NCBI GenBank assembly: GCA_964372445.1 | Contig: CAYJQO010000011.1 | Location: 1-18,266, forward strand | Reading direction: 5' to 3' | DNA from: CAYJQO01 sp964372445 | Lineage (GTDB): Bacteria > Patescibacteriota > Minisyncoccia > UBA6257 > GWB1-50-10 | DNA: 18,266 nt | Part shown: piece by piece, positions 1-7,586 of the stretch | Position numbering within the stretch: the stretch's first letter is position 1 | Layout: each line of letters begins with the position of its first letter | Translations under genes and position numbers: made by a program | Notes under the pieces: model-generated | Database searches by the model: none | What the model saw: the letters and a program-made list of their open reading frames with translations, nothing else | What the model was told of the DNA's origin: nothing

Positions 1-76
1 GATCCTCGATTGCTGGACACCGCGAGGCGGTGTAGCAATCGGGACAATTCTGACAGGTTTTTGTTTCGGAGTTCAT
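1..76 (-). CDS. Zinc-ribbon protein, N-terminal fragment (cut by window edge)
   Basis: An ATG at 76 opens a frame that runs off the window edge after 25 codons. It begins MNSETKTCQNC, closely resembling the start of the 590-aa protein at 128-1900 (MNSVSSTCQNC), so I read it as a paralogue placed downstream of it on the same strand. After CQNC the similarity is lost: the paralogue continues KTQFTIEPEDF, whereas here the codons fall in a 35-bp stem-loop (7-41) and read PDCYTASRCPA before IED. The function of the family is unknown; paired cysteines suggest zinc binding. The rest of the gene is needed to show that the frame stays open. Confidence 0.55.
   Translation of the reverse strand, partial: MNSETKTCQNCPDCYTASRCPAIED
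7..41. repeat. Palindromic element inside the zinc-ribbon gene fragment
   Basis: The arms CGATTGCT (7-14) and AGCAATCG (34-41), with inner arms ACACCGC (17-23) and GCGGTGT (27-33), form a 15-bp stem with a 2-nt bulge and a GAG loop. It sits within the first 25 codons of a gene, where the paralogue at 128-1900 has unrelated sequence. This suggests a small mobile palindrome inserted in or substituted into the coding sequence. Confidence 0.5.
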
Positions 77-95
77 ATTTTAATTACAAGACTTA

Positions 96-129
96 AACCT
101 TCTCTTATTCGCGCGAATAAGAGAAGGTT
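96..129 (-). terminator. Loop-less perfect palindrome at gene 3' end, possible terminator
   Basis: A perfect 34-bp palindrome with 17-bp arms and no spacer; the left arm is AACCTTCTCTTATTCGC. It overlaps the stop codon (128-130) of the upstream zinc-ribbon gene and precedes the paralogue start at 76. As RNA it would fold into a long hairpin, but the following minus-strand bases (TAAGTCTTGTAATTA) are only weakly U-rich. It could be a terminator, an mRNA 3' end stabiliser or a repeat. Confidence 0.5.
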
Positions 130-1900
130 ACACAACCTCCGCGTTATAACACTGCTCGCAATAAACGATTTCCTTACGGTCGGGGGTATAGGAAGTTTCG
201 AATTCGTTGGGGCATTTCTCTCCTCCGTGGAGATGTCCAATGGTATTGGTATATGCTCCCCTCTCTGATTGAGAACCAGCGCACTGGCAGCTACGATGCC
301 AGAGCTTCAGAGGATTTCTTTGTTTGAGACGCTGGTAGTGACGGCAGTTAGGACATAATCTGGGTAATGGCAGGCTCATCCTTCGGTAGAATTGAAGTTC
401 TTGAGGAATGATCTTGAAGGCTTGGGTGCATTGTTCATTACAGGTTTGATTATGAGTGCATTGGATGATTTCATTCACAATAGAGTCTGGGACGTCTTTG
501 ATGTGATCGGGCAGATCCTGCGGTAATTTGGTAATTGAGTAATTGCGTAATTCGGGATCTCGCCACCTGTAGCCTTGAGTAATGGCTTCATCCTTGGTCA
601 GGGGGAAATATTCTTGGGCGATCGTCTCGTTGTAGGCGAAAGGAGAGAGTTCGGGAGGGAAGAATTCGCCGTACTTATACACTCTACTTTTCTTATCAAT
701 ATAGGGCATTTCATTCATGTGCTGGATTATTCTCGAGACCATTGCCTCGTACTCTTCTTTAGAGTACTGCTTGTTCAAAATACAGTACTCATTTGAGCGT
801 AAGCTGATGCAGCCGAACAGATTCGAAGAACTATAGCAGTCATCCCCATAAGCAACATCATGGCTATCGTACACGCGACTTCCAAAGACAACCCTACTAT
901 CGCCCCAGCCACTGACAAGCTCATAGGCGAGTTCAGTGCCCACACCGACGTGATCAAGGTCATAGGAATCCTTCGCGCCAGTGGGAATAAAAAATGAATA
1001 ACGGCAGTTTTCGGCCTCGGTAGCAGAAAAGCAGCGAATGCAATCCTTCACCCGTTCAAGGTCATCGCCGATAGAATTGGCTATGTTGCGAACCCACGCA
1101 TATTTATGGAGATGCTTGAGCTTGTAAGTATTAAACTGCTGGGCAAGTGAAGTAAGCTTCAGGAAGGAACCCGTATCGTATTCTTTGAGCTTCTGTTCGT
1201 ATTCCTCCTTCGAATACTGGCGATTGAATATGCAGTATTTTTTATTCCGAAGTCCTGCGCAGGCGAAACAGCGTGTGCAGTTACGGCAGTCGTACAAAAA
1301 CCTTGAGTCAGAACATTCCTCGGAATAACTACTGAAACACACACGATTGCACTGGCGCAGGTGGAATGAGTAGTAACACTGTTCGCACTTCTTCGAAAAT
1401 TCGACGTCCATACAATCAGTGAGATAAATACTATTACTCGAGTAGCTCGAGTCTTCATAGTGGTGCCCGCCGAATACGAGGTAGCAATTCTTGAGGTGCA
1501 CGGCCTGGTTGGTGTGGGGGCTGTTGACGGCAAAATCAATGTAAAGGGCACGTCGCGGAACAGCCTGCATGAGTTCTCGGAACTGTTGAAAAAAAGGTTT
1601 TAAAAAGTCGTACGGCCTGCCATATGAAAGTCTGTCCCACTTATCCGAGACATAGCAGTCGCTACAATACACGACAAGGTTCGCTTTCGGGTCATACTGA
1701 CTAATTATGCTCGCGCCACAGAGCTTACACGTATCCTTGTAGAGCGTACGTTCGTTGCGATACGTCATGCGGCGTATCATCCGGCACTCCGGGCACCAGG
1801 TCGGCGGCGGGACTTTTATCTTTTCATAAAATTGAAAATCCTCTGGCTCAATCGTGAATTGAGTCTTGCAGTTCTGGCAGGTCGAAGACACTGAGTTCAT
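128..1900 (-). CDS. Cysteine-rich zinc-ribbon protein, 590 aa, unknown function
   Basis: I recognise this as the type of large zinc-ribbon protein common in Parcubacteria genomes; its function is not established. The N-terminal lobe has Cys pairs at about 8/11 (CQNC), 36/39 (CPEC), 58/61 (CKLC) and 79/82 (CSDC). The C-terminal lobe repeats this plan (NEQC, CPNC, CQC, CEQC), including the shared FYRRM/FYEKI and LPRLCPNCR/PPTWCPECR stretches. The middle has many further cysteines and a duplicated motif, YCIFNRQYSKEEYE and YCILNKQYSKEEYE. There is no signal peptide or membrane segment, so it is probably cytoplasmic. The chosen ATG (1900) lies inside a copy of the tandem repeat at 1881-2043: codons 1-7 (MNSVSST) are repeat-derived. 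The paralogue at 76 starts with the same MNS, which supports this start. No Shine-Dalgarno sequence is visible. Confidence 0.85.
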   Translation of the reverse strand: MNSVSSTCQNCKTQFTIEPEDFQFYEKIKVPPPTWCPECRMIRRMTYRNERTLYKDTCKLCGASIISQYDPKANLVVYCSDCYVSDKWDRLSYGRPYDFLKPFFQQFRELMQAVPRRALYIDFAVNSPHTNQAVHLKNCYLVFGGHHYEDSSYSSNSIYLTDCMDVEFSKKCEQCYYSFHLRQCNRVCFSSYSEECSDSRFLYDCRNCTRCFACAGLRNKKYCIFNRQYSKEEYEQKLKEYDTGSFLKLTSLAQQFNTYKLKHLHKYAWVRNIANSIGDDLERVKDCIRCFSATEAENCRYSFFIPTGAKDSYDLDHVGVGTELAYELVSGWGDSRVVFGSRVYDSHDVAYGDDCYSSSNLFGCISLRSNEYCILNKQYSKEEYEAMVSRIIQHMNEMPYIDKKSRVYKYGEFFPPELSPFAYNETIAQEYFPLTKDEAITQGYRWRDPELRNYSITKLPQDLPDHIKDVPDSIVNEIIQCTHNQTCNEQCTQAFKIIPQELQFYRRMSLPLPRLCPNCRHYQRLKQRNPLKLWHRSCQCAGSQSERGAYTNTIGHLHGGEKCPNEFETSYTPDRKEIVYCEQCYNAEVV

Positions 1901-2043
1901 CGAAGTGTCGAAGACACTGAGTTCATCGAAGGGTCGAAGACACTGAGCTAGTCGAACGTGTCGAAGACACTAAGCCCCTCGGTCCTGAGCTCGGGGTCGA
2001 AGGATTCATCGAAGTGCCGAAGACACTGAGTTCATCGAAGGGT
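1881..2043. repeat. Degenerate tandem repeat (TTCGA/CTCAG type) running into a gene start
   Basis: About five imperfect copies of a roughly 26-bp unit, GTCGAAGACACTGAGTTCAT followed by CGAAGG, start near 1881, 1907, 1933, 1959 and 2014. Some copies vary, for example GAGCTAGTCGAAC; the 1959 copy is followed by a CCTCGG/CTCGGGG palindromic variant. It fills the space between the zinc-ribbon gene and the ATPase gene and includes the ATG of the former. Related short repeats occur at 13629-13652 and 14208-14240. Elements of this TTCGAC...GCTCAG type are widespread in genomes from uncultured bacteria. Confidence 0.8.
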
Positions 2044-2070
2044 GGTTGGTCTCCGCCGGCATGTACGGCG

Positions 2071-3564
2071 CTAAATCAACGGCTCCGAGGTCTTCTCGGC
2101 GGCTGGACCCGGCTTCGCCTCCCCCTCGGCCGGCGCCGCCCCTCCCCCACCCCTCGCCTTGCCCTCGATGATCGCCTTCTCCTGCGCACTCCGGATGATG
2201 CTCGATTCCTCTTCAGCGATAAGCTTCTTCGCGGCATCAGCCGGGATGGTGTACCTCTGGCGCGACGACTCAATAATTTCATTTTTGAACGAGCGGCGTG
2301 GCGGCGGCAGCACTTTCAGGGTTTCCGCTGAAAACGGATCGTAGGTGTTCCCGTCGATCGTGAGCTTGATGTAGAACTCCTGCATCCCCAGGTTGATCAT
2401 GTCCTTCGCCTTGAAGATCGGCGTCATCTCCGCCTCGAGGCGGTTGGCATCTTCGCCACCCACGCGGAAGACAACCGCCGACCCCACGTTCCCCAGAACC
2501 GCCGCCTGGACCCGCGGGATGAGCTGCCCCATGTACTGGTGGGCCATCGTGAGGCAGAGACCATACTTCCGCGCCTCAGACATCAGGTTCTCGAAGGTCT
2601 CCGTCACCAGGTTATGGAACTCGTCAACGTACAGGTAGAAGTCGTGCCGCTCGGATTCGGGGATTGCCGCGCGCGCCATGCCCGCCTGCTTGATCTTCGT
2701 AATGAACATGGAACCGAAGAAGCTCGCATTCTCCTCGCCCAGCCGCCCTTTCGAGAGGTTGATCAGAATGATCTGCCTCCGCTGCATGAGGTCCTCCAGG
2801 CTGATCTTATTCTCCTTCTGGCCAAAGATGTTCCGGAGCATTGGGTCCGAGAGGAACTGCCCCAGCTTGTTCACCAGGGGGATGATGGCATCCGTGTCAA
2901 ACTTCTCGGACCAGTCCGCGAACTCGATTGCCCAGAAGCGCTTCACCATGTCGTCCTCGATGTACTCCACGACCTTCTGCCGGTAGTTGCGGTCGGTGAG
3001 CATGGAGATCATCCCCCGCATCGTGGCGTGCGGGTAGTCGAGGAGCGCGAGGCAGGTGAAGCGGAAGACGTGCTCCAGGCGCGGTGTCCAGTTCGCGCCG
3101 AACTGCTTCTCCATCACCTCGATCAGGCCCTGGGTGAGCTGGTGCTTGAAGGAGGGATCGACGTTCGCCAAAGGGTTGAAGGAAGACGGGTAGGCGCTGT
3201 CGGAGGGATCGATGAGGCAGACGTCGCCGATCCGCGCCTCCGGGATGAAATCGAGGATCGCGTCGATCACGTCACCGTGCGGATCGATCAGGCAGAGGCC
3301 ATGGCCGTAGGCAACGTCCTGGCGGATGAGGAGCTCGAGCAACTTTGACTTCCCCACCCCGCTCTTCCCCACGATGTAGAGGTGGCGGCGGCGGTCGACA
3401 CGCTTGATGCCGAAGATGAACCGTTTCTCCTCGAGCGCGGCAACGTAGTTGGTTCGCCCAATGAAGGAGCAGTCCTTCCCATCAACCTTACCGTGCATGG
3501 GAAGCTCCGGCGGCGGCGGTGCATACCGAATGAGCTGAATTTTCGAACTTCTTGCGGTAGCCAT
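2071..3564 (-). CDS. TraG/VirD4/HerA-like ATPase (type IV secretion coupling type)
   Basis: A P-loop ATPase of 497 aa. Walker A is GKSGVGKS at residues 66-73; LCLIDPHGD follows at about 90-98 and the Walker B-type motif LYVDEFHN at about 311-318. FNPL at 129-132 and a late AHQY motif fit the TraG/VirD4/TrwB and DUF87 group that moves DNA or protein across membranes. The C-terminus (about 455-497) is a low-complexity Gly/Ala/Pro/Glu tail. No transmembrane segment is visible here; the membrane parts are probably supplied by the two upstream genes. The stop of the upstream HEPN-like gene lies 22 bp before the ATG, so the three genes look like one operon. Whether it drives conjugation, secretion or DNA uptake cannot be decided from sequence. 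Confidence 0.85.
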   Translation of the reverse strand: MATARSSKIQLIRYAPPPPELPMHGKVDGKDCSFIGRTNYVAALEEKRFIFGIKRVDRRRHLYIVGKSGVGKSKLLELLIRQDVAYGHGLCLIDPHGDVIDAILDFIPEARIGDVCLIDPSDSAYPSSFNPLANVDPSFKHQLTQGLIEVMEKQFGANWTPRLEHVFRFTCLALLDYPHATMRGMISMLTDRNYRQKVVEYIEDDMVKRFWAIEFADWSEKFDTDAIIPLVNKLGQFLSDPMLRNIFGQKENKISLEDLMQRRQIILINLSKGRLGEENASFFGSMFITKIKQAGMARAAIPESERHDFYLYVDEFHNLVTETFENLMSEARKYGLCLTMAHQYMGQLIPRVQAAVLGNVGSAVVFRVGGEDANRLEAEMTPIFKAKDMINLGMQEFYIKLTIDGNTYDPFSAETLKVLPPPRRSFKNEIIESSRQRYTIPADAAKKLIAEEESSIIRSAQEKAIIEGKARGGGGAAPAEGEAKPGPAAEKTSEPLI

Positions 3565-3586
3565 GTGGTAAATGTGGTGGACGTCG

Positions 3587-4108
3587 CTAGAGCGCCCCGA
3601 GCTCCTTCAGGAACTCCTCGTAGATGCCGAGAATTTCGTGCGCGTCGACCGGGGAGATACGGTAGTCCGGGGTGTGTGCGAGATCGTTGCGCGCCCGGTG
3701 TGCCCGCCACAGCCGATCGATCGATTTCATGTCACTGGATGCGAGCTGCTCGAGGCGATCGGCCATGTGCTTGCCCTTGAAGCCAAGGCGCTTCAGCACC
3801 ACGTCGGTAAACTTGTCCGCGTCCATAATCGCCACGACCAGCGACTGGGGCGGGGCGGACCCGGCCTTCCGCTTGATTTCTTCCCACTTGGCCACGAGGG
3901 CTGGATCCTTCAGCTCGACTACCCGCTGGGCCGGTTTGAAAAACGGCGACACGAATCGCGGTCGGAGCTTCCAGGCCCGAACGAAAAGGTAGATGAAGAA
4001 GGCGAGGAGCACAGCATCGAGGAAGGTGACAAAATCACGAATGCTCGAGAAGAGCTCTCGCCATTCGATAGCCAAGAACCGTCCATAGAGTATCTGGAAA
4101 ACATCCAT
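3587..4108 (-). CDS. Membrane-anchored protein with HEPN-like RxxxxH motif
   Basis: 173 aa with one predicted transmembrane helix near residues 27-46 (TFLDAVLLAFFIYLFVRAW), followed by a soluble helical domain from about 60 to the end. The domain contains RAHRARNDLAH near residue 140. RNDLAH fits the Rx4H signature of HEPN-fold proteins, many of which are RNases or nucleotidyltransferase partners. I do not recognise the family by name and the HEPN reading is inference from the motif and helical character. It sits between a DUF8128-like membrane protein (1 bp gap) and a TraG/HerA-like ATPase (22 bp gap), so it is probably a component or regulator of that membrane machine. It could equally be a structural HEPN-like fold with no catalysis. 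Confidence 0.75.
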   Translation of the reverse strand: MDVFQILYGRFLAIEWRELFSSIRDFVTFLDAVLLAFFIYLFVRAWKLRPRFVSPFFKPAQRVVELKDPALVAKWEEIKRKAGSAPPQSLVVAIMDADKFTDVVLKRLGFKGKHMADRLEQLASSDMKSIDRLWRAHRARNDLAHTPDYRISPVDAHEILGIYEEFLKELGAL

Positions 4109-4109
4109 G

Positions 4110-5537
4110 CTACAGGTAGCGATCCATTTCCTTCTCGTCCCCGAAGATCGCGAGGCCGGCCGGTGGCCCCGTCTTCCGGCTCTCCACGCGCACCATGTGC
4201 GGGCCCGTGAGGACCACCATGGTCGGCGGATGGAAGAGGGTCGCGATCCCCTCTACGTTCATTTTGAACCGGCGGGACGAGAAGTTCCAGTTGAGGAGGT
4301 AGGAGGTCATGAGCCGGCCCATCCATGTTTCGGGCGGCACCTCGCGGTTCCGATAGTTGTAGAGAAGGCGCTGCTGCCGGTAGACGTTCCGCGACCGCGG
4401 CGCAACGTGTGGCCAGTGCCAGATGCGGGTGCGGGTGCTCATCGTATAGTTCTGTCGGAATCGGTTCAGGTTGAGCGAGCTGTACTGGTTGAACGCCCCC
4501 GTGAGCCCGCGCCGCGCGTAGCTGTCATAGAAGAGCTCTATCGGTGACAGGTAGATGAAACGGATGAGGGTATCGAACGCGGGTTTCGAGAGGTTATTCT
4601 CGACCGCCTCGAGGATGTCGGTTTGCCCAGGTGAGCGGGCAATTAAGGTTTCCTTGAGCCCGGCGAGCTCTCCCTGCGGGCCTTTGCCGGAGGAGACCTT
4701 CGCGGTTGAAGGGCGACGGAGCTCTTCCACCAGTTTCTCCCACCGCCGGTGCCAGCCGGGATCCCCAGGGGCAATGAGAATCTGGATACCCACGATCTCC
4801 CCCTGCCGTACCTTGCTGAGCACCTCGAGGAAGGTAGAGATCGGGTCAAACTGTTTCTCCTCGGCCACATGCTCGAAGTCAACGTACGATTTGATGGGGA
4901 ACGCGTCAGGCCTGTCGAGCACCATTTCGGTTCCCCAGATCCCGAGGCCGCGCGCGTAGAGATCCGCGGCATTGCGCGGCAGCCGGGAGATGTAGTCGTC
5001 AACCTCAACCACTTCCACATCGGTGTAGTACGAGAAGAACGCCGCCTCAACGAGGTTACGCTGCTTGGCGTAGACACGCACATAGAAATGGATTTCCCCT
5101 CCAAAGCTTACTATCTCGAGCGCGAACCACCGGGGCACCTCGCCAACCCAGTACTTTTCCTCTATGTCCCCGGGAAAATTCCGGAGCGAGTGCAATGCAT
5201 GCAAGACCTGCTCCATGGCCTGTGGGCTCTTGGCAACTTCGCGCGGCATCTTGATCTCGAGAAGCACAAACCGAATAGATCGCTTAAAGAGTTCCTGTCG
5301 CCAGAAGAGCCAGAGGGACCGGCTGGCAGGCAAGAGCACCAAGAAGAGCCACAGCCACCACGTGGCCCTAAGAAAACGAACGATACTTACCTCCCCTAGG
5401 TTGGGGACACTAGCTCCAACTACCCCGAGGATGGCCAAAACAACGAGCAGCCACCAGACCTCTTCCTTTCTGAAAAACTCAGCGACGATATCAATGAGAT
5501 GGGTGAATATGTCTCGGACCATGCCGTTCGGTAGCAC
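4110..5537 (-). CDS. DUF8128-like membrane protein of ATPase operon
   Basis: About 475 aa from a GTG at 5537, or 470 aa from the ATG at 5522; I cannot decide between them because neither has a Shine-Dalgarno site. Two transmembrane segments lie near residues 27-45 and 58-75, then a large soluble region containing FVLLEIKMPREVAKSPQAMEQ, which I associate with the DUF8128 family found beside TraG/HerA-like ATPases in Patescibacteria. Its biochemical role is unknown. It is the first gene of a tight three-gene operon (1-bp gap to the next gene). Possible -10 boxes upstream are TATAGT (5549-5554) and TATACT (5560-5565), neither with a convincing -35. Confidence 0.75.
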   Translation of the reverse strand: MLPNGMVRDIFTHLIDIVAEFFRKEEVWWLLVVLAILGVVGASVPNLGEVSIVRFLRATWWLWLFLVLLPASRSLWLFWRQELFKRSIRFVLLEIKMPREVAKSPQAMEQVLHALHSLRNFPGDIEEKYWVGEVPRWFALEIVSFGGEIHFYVRVYAKQRNLVEAAFFSYYTDVEVVEVDDYISRLPRNAADLYARGLGIWGTEMVLDRPDAFPIKSYVDFEHVAEEKQFDPISTFLEVLSKVRQGEIVGIQILIAPGDPGWHRRWEKLVEELRRPSTAKVSSGKGPQGELAGLKETLIARSPGQTDILEAVENNLSKPAFDTLIRFIYLSPIELFYDSYARRGLTGAFNQYSSLNLNRFRQNYTMSTRTRIWHWPHVAPRSRNVYRQQRLLYNYRNREVPPETWMGRLMTSYLLNWNFSSRRFKMNVEGIATLFHPPTMVVLTGPHMVRVESRKTGPPAGLAIFGDEKEMDRYL

Positions 5538-5631
5538 CGTACCGCGGGACTATACACTAAGTATACTGCTCCTGTAGTCAGCGTGGAAGCAGTTCAGAGA
5601 GGGCTCGACGGCACCTCCAGAGGACTTCAGG

Positions 5632-6651
5632 TTAGGCCTCCTTCACGTGGTAGCGCCCGTCGTTGAGTCGACGGAAGTAGCGCCGATTCTGGAGGCTGAG
5701 GAGCACCGTATTCATCTTGAGCACCCGTTGCTCACCCACAAACCGCACCACGTCGGTCGAGGCGAGCGGCCCACGCTTGCGGAGCACCCGCGCGATCACC
5801 TCGCGTACCGTGCCCGGTTCGAAGCCTTGTTCGCGGAGCCCGTAGACGCCTCGGCCCACCAGGATAAAGTGATCGTCCTTGATGAGTTCGTTGTGGACCG
5901 TTTGCACGTGCGCAGGTTTCCGATCGATGCCGTACCGGTTAATGAATTTCGCGATGTCCTCAAAGTGGAGCGGCGACCCGTGCTTGCGGAGCACGAGGTA
6001 CGCCTTGTCGCGGATGGTCTTGGGGACAATCTCCCGCCACGCTCGCAGGCCAATGTCACCAAAGACGTTCATCCCAAAGTGCTTCGAGATGGAGAGGAAG
6101 TGGCCGGAGGTAAAATCGCGGCAGTACGCAAGGTAGGCCTGATCCTTCAGGAGGGCGTCCCGACTGCGACCGTTGAAGAACTGCACCGCCTGCCGTACAT
6201 GATCTTGAAACTTCTTTTCCGCCGCATCGTTCGTGTACCAGAATGCGTGCACGTCATCATCTTCCCGGTGGTACGCCGGGGCGCCTGCTGCAGCAAAAAT
6301 GAAACGAACCTTCTGATCCGCATGCCGTAGATCGCCCTTGCCGAACCACTGGTGACGTGCATCACTGACAAAGCAGTCATCCCGGCGCACGCCACCGACC
6401 GAGGCGAGGTACGAGAGCGCCTCTCCCACGAGCGTGGGGACCTTCACCTTGACCTGGACCGCAAGCTTCTTGAGCGCCTGCTCCTCGATTTGGCGAACCC
6501 GCTCCCGGGTAATCCCAAGGCTGTCGCCGATGGCTTGCAACGTTGCCTGCTCGCCGGTTCGAAGCCCGAAACGATCAGTAAGCACCTTGCGCTGCTTGGC
6601 GTTGAACCCGGAGAAGAGCTGTTCGATAAGTTGGTCTAGATTTTTCACCAT
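5632..6651 (-). CDS. Sigma-70 region 4 / HARE-HTH regulatory protein
   Basis: 339 aa. Residues about 4-65 form a sigma region 4-like helix-turn-helix: LTDRFGL, then LQAIGDSLGITRERVRQIE, the classic recognition-helix pattern of sigma-70 factors. There is no region 2, so it cannot be a complete sigma factor. Residues about 215-275 (IRDKAYLVLRKHGSPLHFEDIAKFIN) look like a HARE-HTH/ASXH domain, as in the RNA polymerase delta subunit. The C-terminus has another winged-helix-like stretch. Such proteins are recurrent in Patescibacteria; a role in modulating RNA polymerase or binding promoters is inference. A promoter lies directly upstream, with 7 nt between the -10 box and the ATG. Confidence 0.8.
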   Translation of the reverse strand: MVKNLDQLIEQLFSGFNAKQRKVLTDRFGLRTGEQATLQAIGDSLGITRERVRQIEEQALKKLAVQVKVKVPTLVGEALSYLASVGGVRRDDCFVSDARHQWFGKGDLRHADQKVRFIFAAAGAPAYHREDDDVHAFWYTNDAAEKKFQDHVRQAVQFFNGRSRDALLKDQAYLAYCRDFTSGHFLSISKHFGMNVFGDIGLRAWREIVPKTIRDKAYLVLRKHGSPLHFEDIAKFINRYGIDRKPAHVQTVHNELIKDDHFILVGRGVYGLREQGFEPGTVREVIARVLRKRGPLASTDVVRFVGEQRVLKMNTVLLSLQNRRYFRRLNDGRYHVKEA

Positions 6652-6658
6652 ACCGAAT

Positions 6659-6688
6659 AATCTAGCGTACCACCGTAACCTACTTCAA
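6659..6688 (-). promoter_or_regulatory. Promoter of the sigma-4/HARE gene, leaderless
   Basis: The -35 TTGAAG (6683-6688) and -10 TAGATT (6659-6664) are separated by 18 bp. Only 7 nt separate the -10 from the ATG at 6651, so transcription would begin at or next to the start codon. The -35 lies a few bases from the secF stop codon (6690-6692). Confidence 0.5.
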
Positions 6689-6689
6689 G

Positions 6690-7583
6690 TCAAGCTCCAC
6701 GTTTTCCCCAGATGAAGAGGAGAGGGCTCGCCACGAAAATGGACGAGTAGGTGCCAAAGACGGTGCCCACCAGGATGGTCAAAATGAAGAAGAACAGGGA
6801 CGGAGGACCAACGGCGATGAGCGTGAGGAGCACCAGGATGAGGGTCAGTGAGGTATTGATGGAGCGGGCGATAGTCTCATTGACGCTCTGGTTGATCACG
6901 TCCCGGAGCACGACCTGCTGGCCTCGCCTCCGGGTGAGGTTCTCCCGTATGCGATCAAACACCACAATGGTATCGTGCACCGAGAACCCCATCACCACGA
7001 GGAGCGCAACAATGAAGTTGGTATCAATCTCAACCCCCATCGCCCAGCCAAGGTAGGCGAGGAGGCCGGTCGGGATCGACACGTCGTGGAGGAGCGTCAC
7101 GAGCGTTACCACTCCGTACTTCCACGACCTCACCGGTGCCGAAACCTTACGGAACGCCCACGCAATATAGAGCGAGATGCCGAGGAGCACCGCCGCGATT
7201 GCCCAGAGCGATTTGCGCCGTAGCTCTGACCCGATCGTGGGACCGATGCTTGAAAAATTTTTCTCCGTCGTCGTACCCAAGTCGCCGTTCAACACCGCGA
7301 GGAACCGCTGGTGCTGCTCTTCGGTAATGTCCGGGAGTCGCAAGATGAACGACGCATCTCCGGCCCGCTTGACCGAAACGTCAACGGCACCTTCGGCCGC
7401 GCTGAGCGACGAGCGGATGCTGCCCTCGCTCACGCTGGGGTTCTCGAACGCAACCTGCCACTGCGTACCACCCCGAAGGTCAATCCCCGGTCGCAAGCCC
7501 AGCGTGGCTACGAGCACCCAGGCGATCAGCACGAGTGCTCCAGAAAACCCAAGGAAGAGGTGCCGCTTGGCAATGAGGTCCAT
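6690..7583 (-). CDS. secF: Protein translocase subunit SecF
   Basis: 297 aa, normal for SecF. The N-terminal helix at about 9-28 is followed by the periplasmic P1-type start PGIDLRGGTQWQV. Five further membrane segments follow, with the family motif VVMGFSVHDTIVVFDRIREN and the late RSINTSLTLILVLL segment. With SecD it forms the proton-motive-force-driven partner of SecYEG that pulls exported proteins to the outside and helps recycle the translocon. The ATG lies 3 bp after the secD stop, so the two genes are co-transcribed. The C-terminus ends soon after the last helix, with no extension. Confidence 0.95.
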   Translation of the reverse strand: MDLIAKRHLFLGFSGALVLIAWVLVATLGLRPGIDLRGGTQWQVAFENPSVSEGSIRSSLSAAEGAVDVSVKRAGDASFILRLPDITEEQHQRFLAVLNGDLGTTTEKNFSSIGPTIGSELRRKSLWAIAAVLLGISLYIAWAFRKVSAPVRSWKYGVVTLVTLLHDVSIPTGLLAYLGWAMGVEIDTNFIVALLVVMGFSVHDTIVVFDRIRENLTRRRGQQVVLRDVINQSVNETIARSINTSLTLILVLLTLIAVGPPSLFFFILTILVGTVFGTYSSIFVASPLLFIWGKRGA

Positions 7584-7586
7584 GGG

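Noticed and set aside
2539..3348. Long plus-strand frame opposite the ATPase gene
   Set aside because: It mirrors a conserved minus-strand ATPase with Walker motifs; its translation is low-complexity and charged, with no family similarity.
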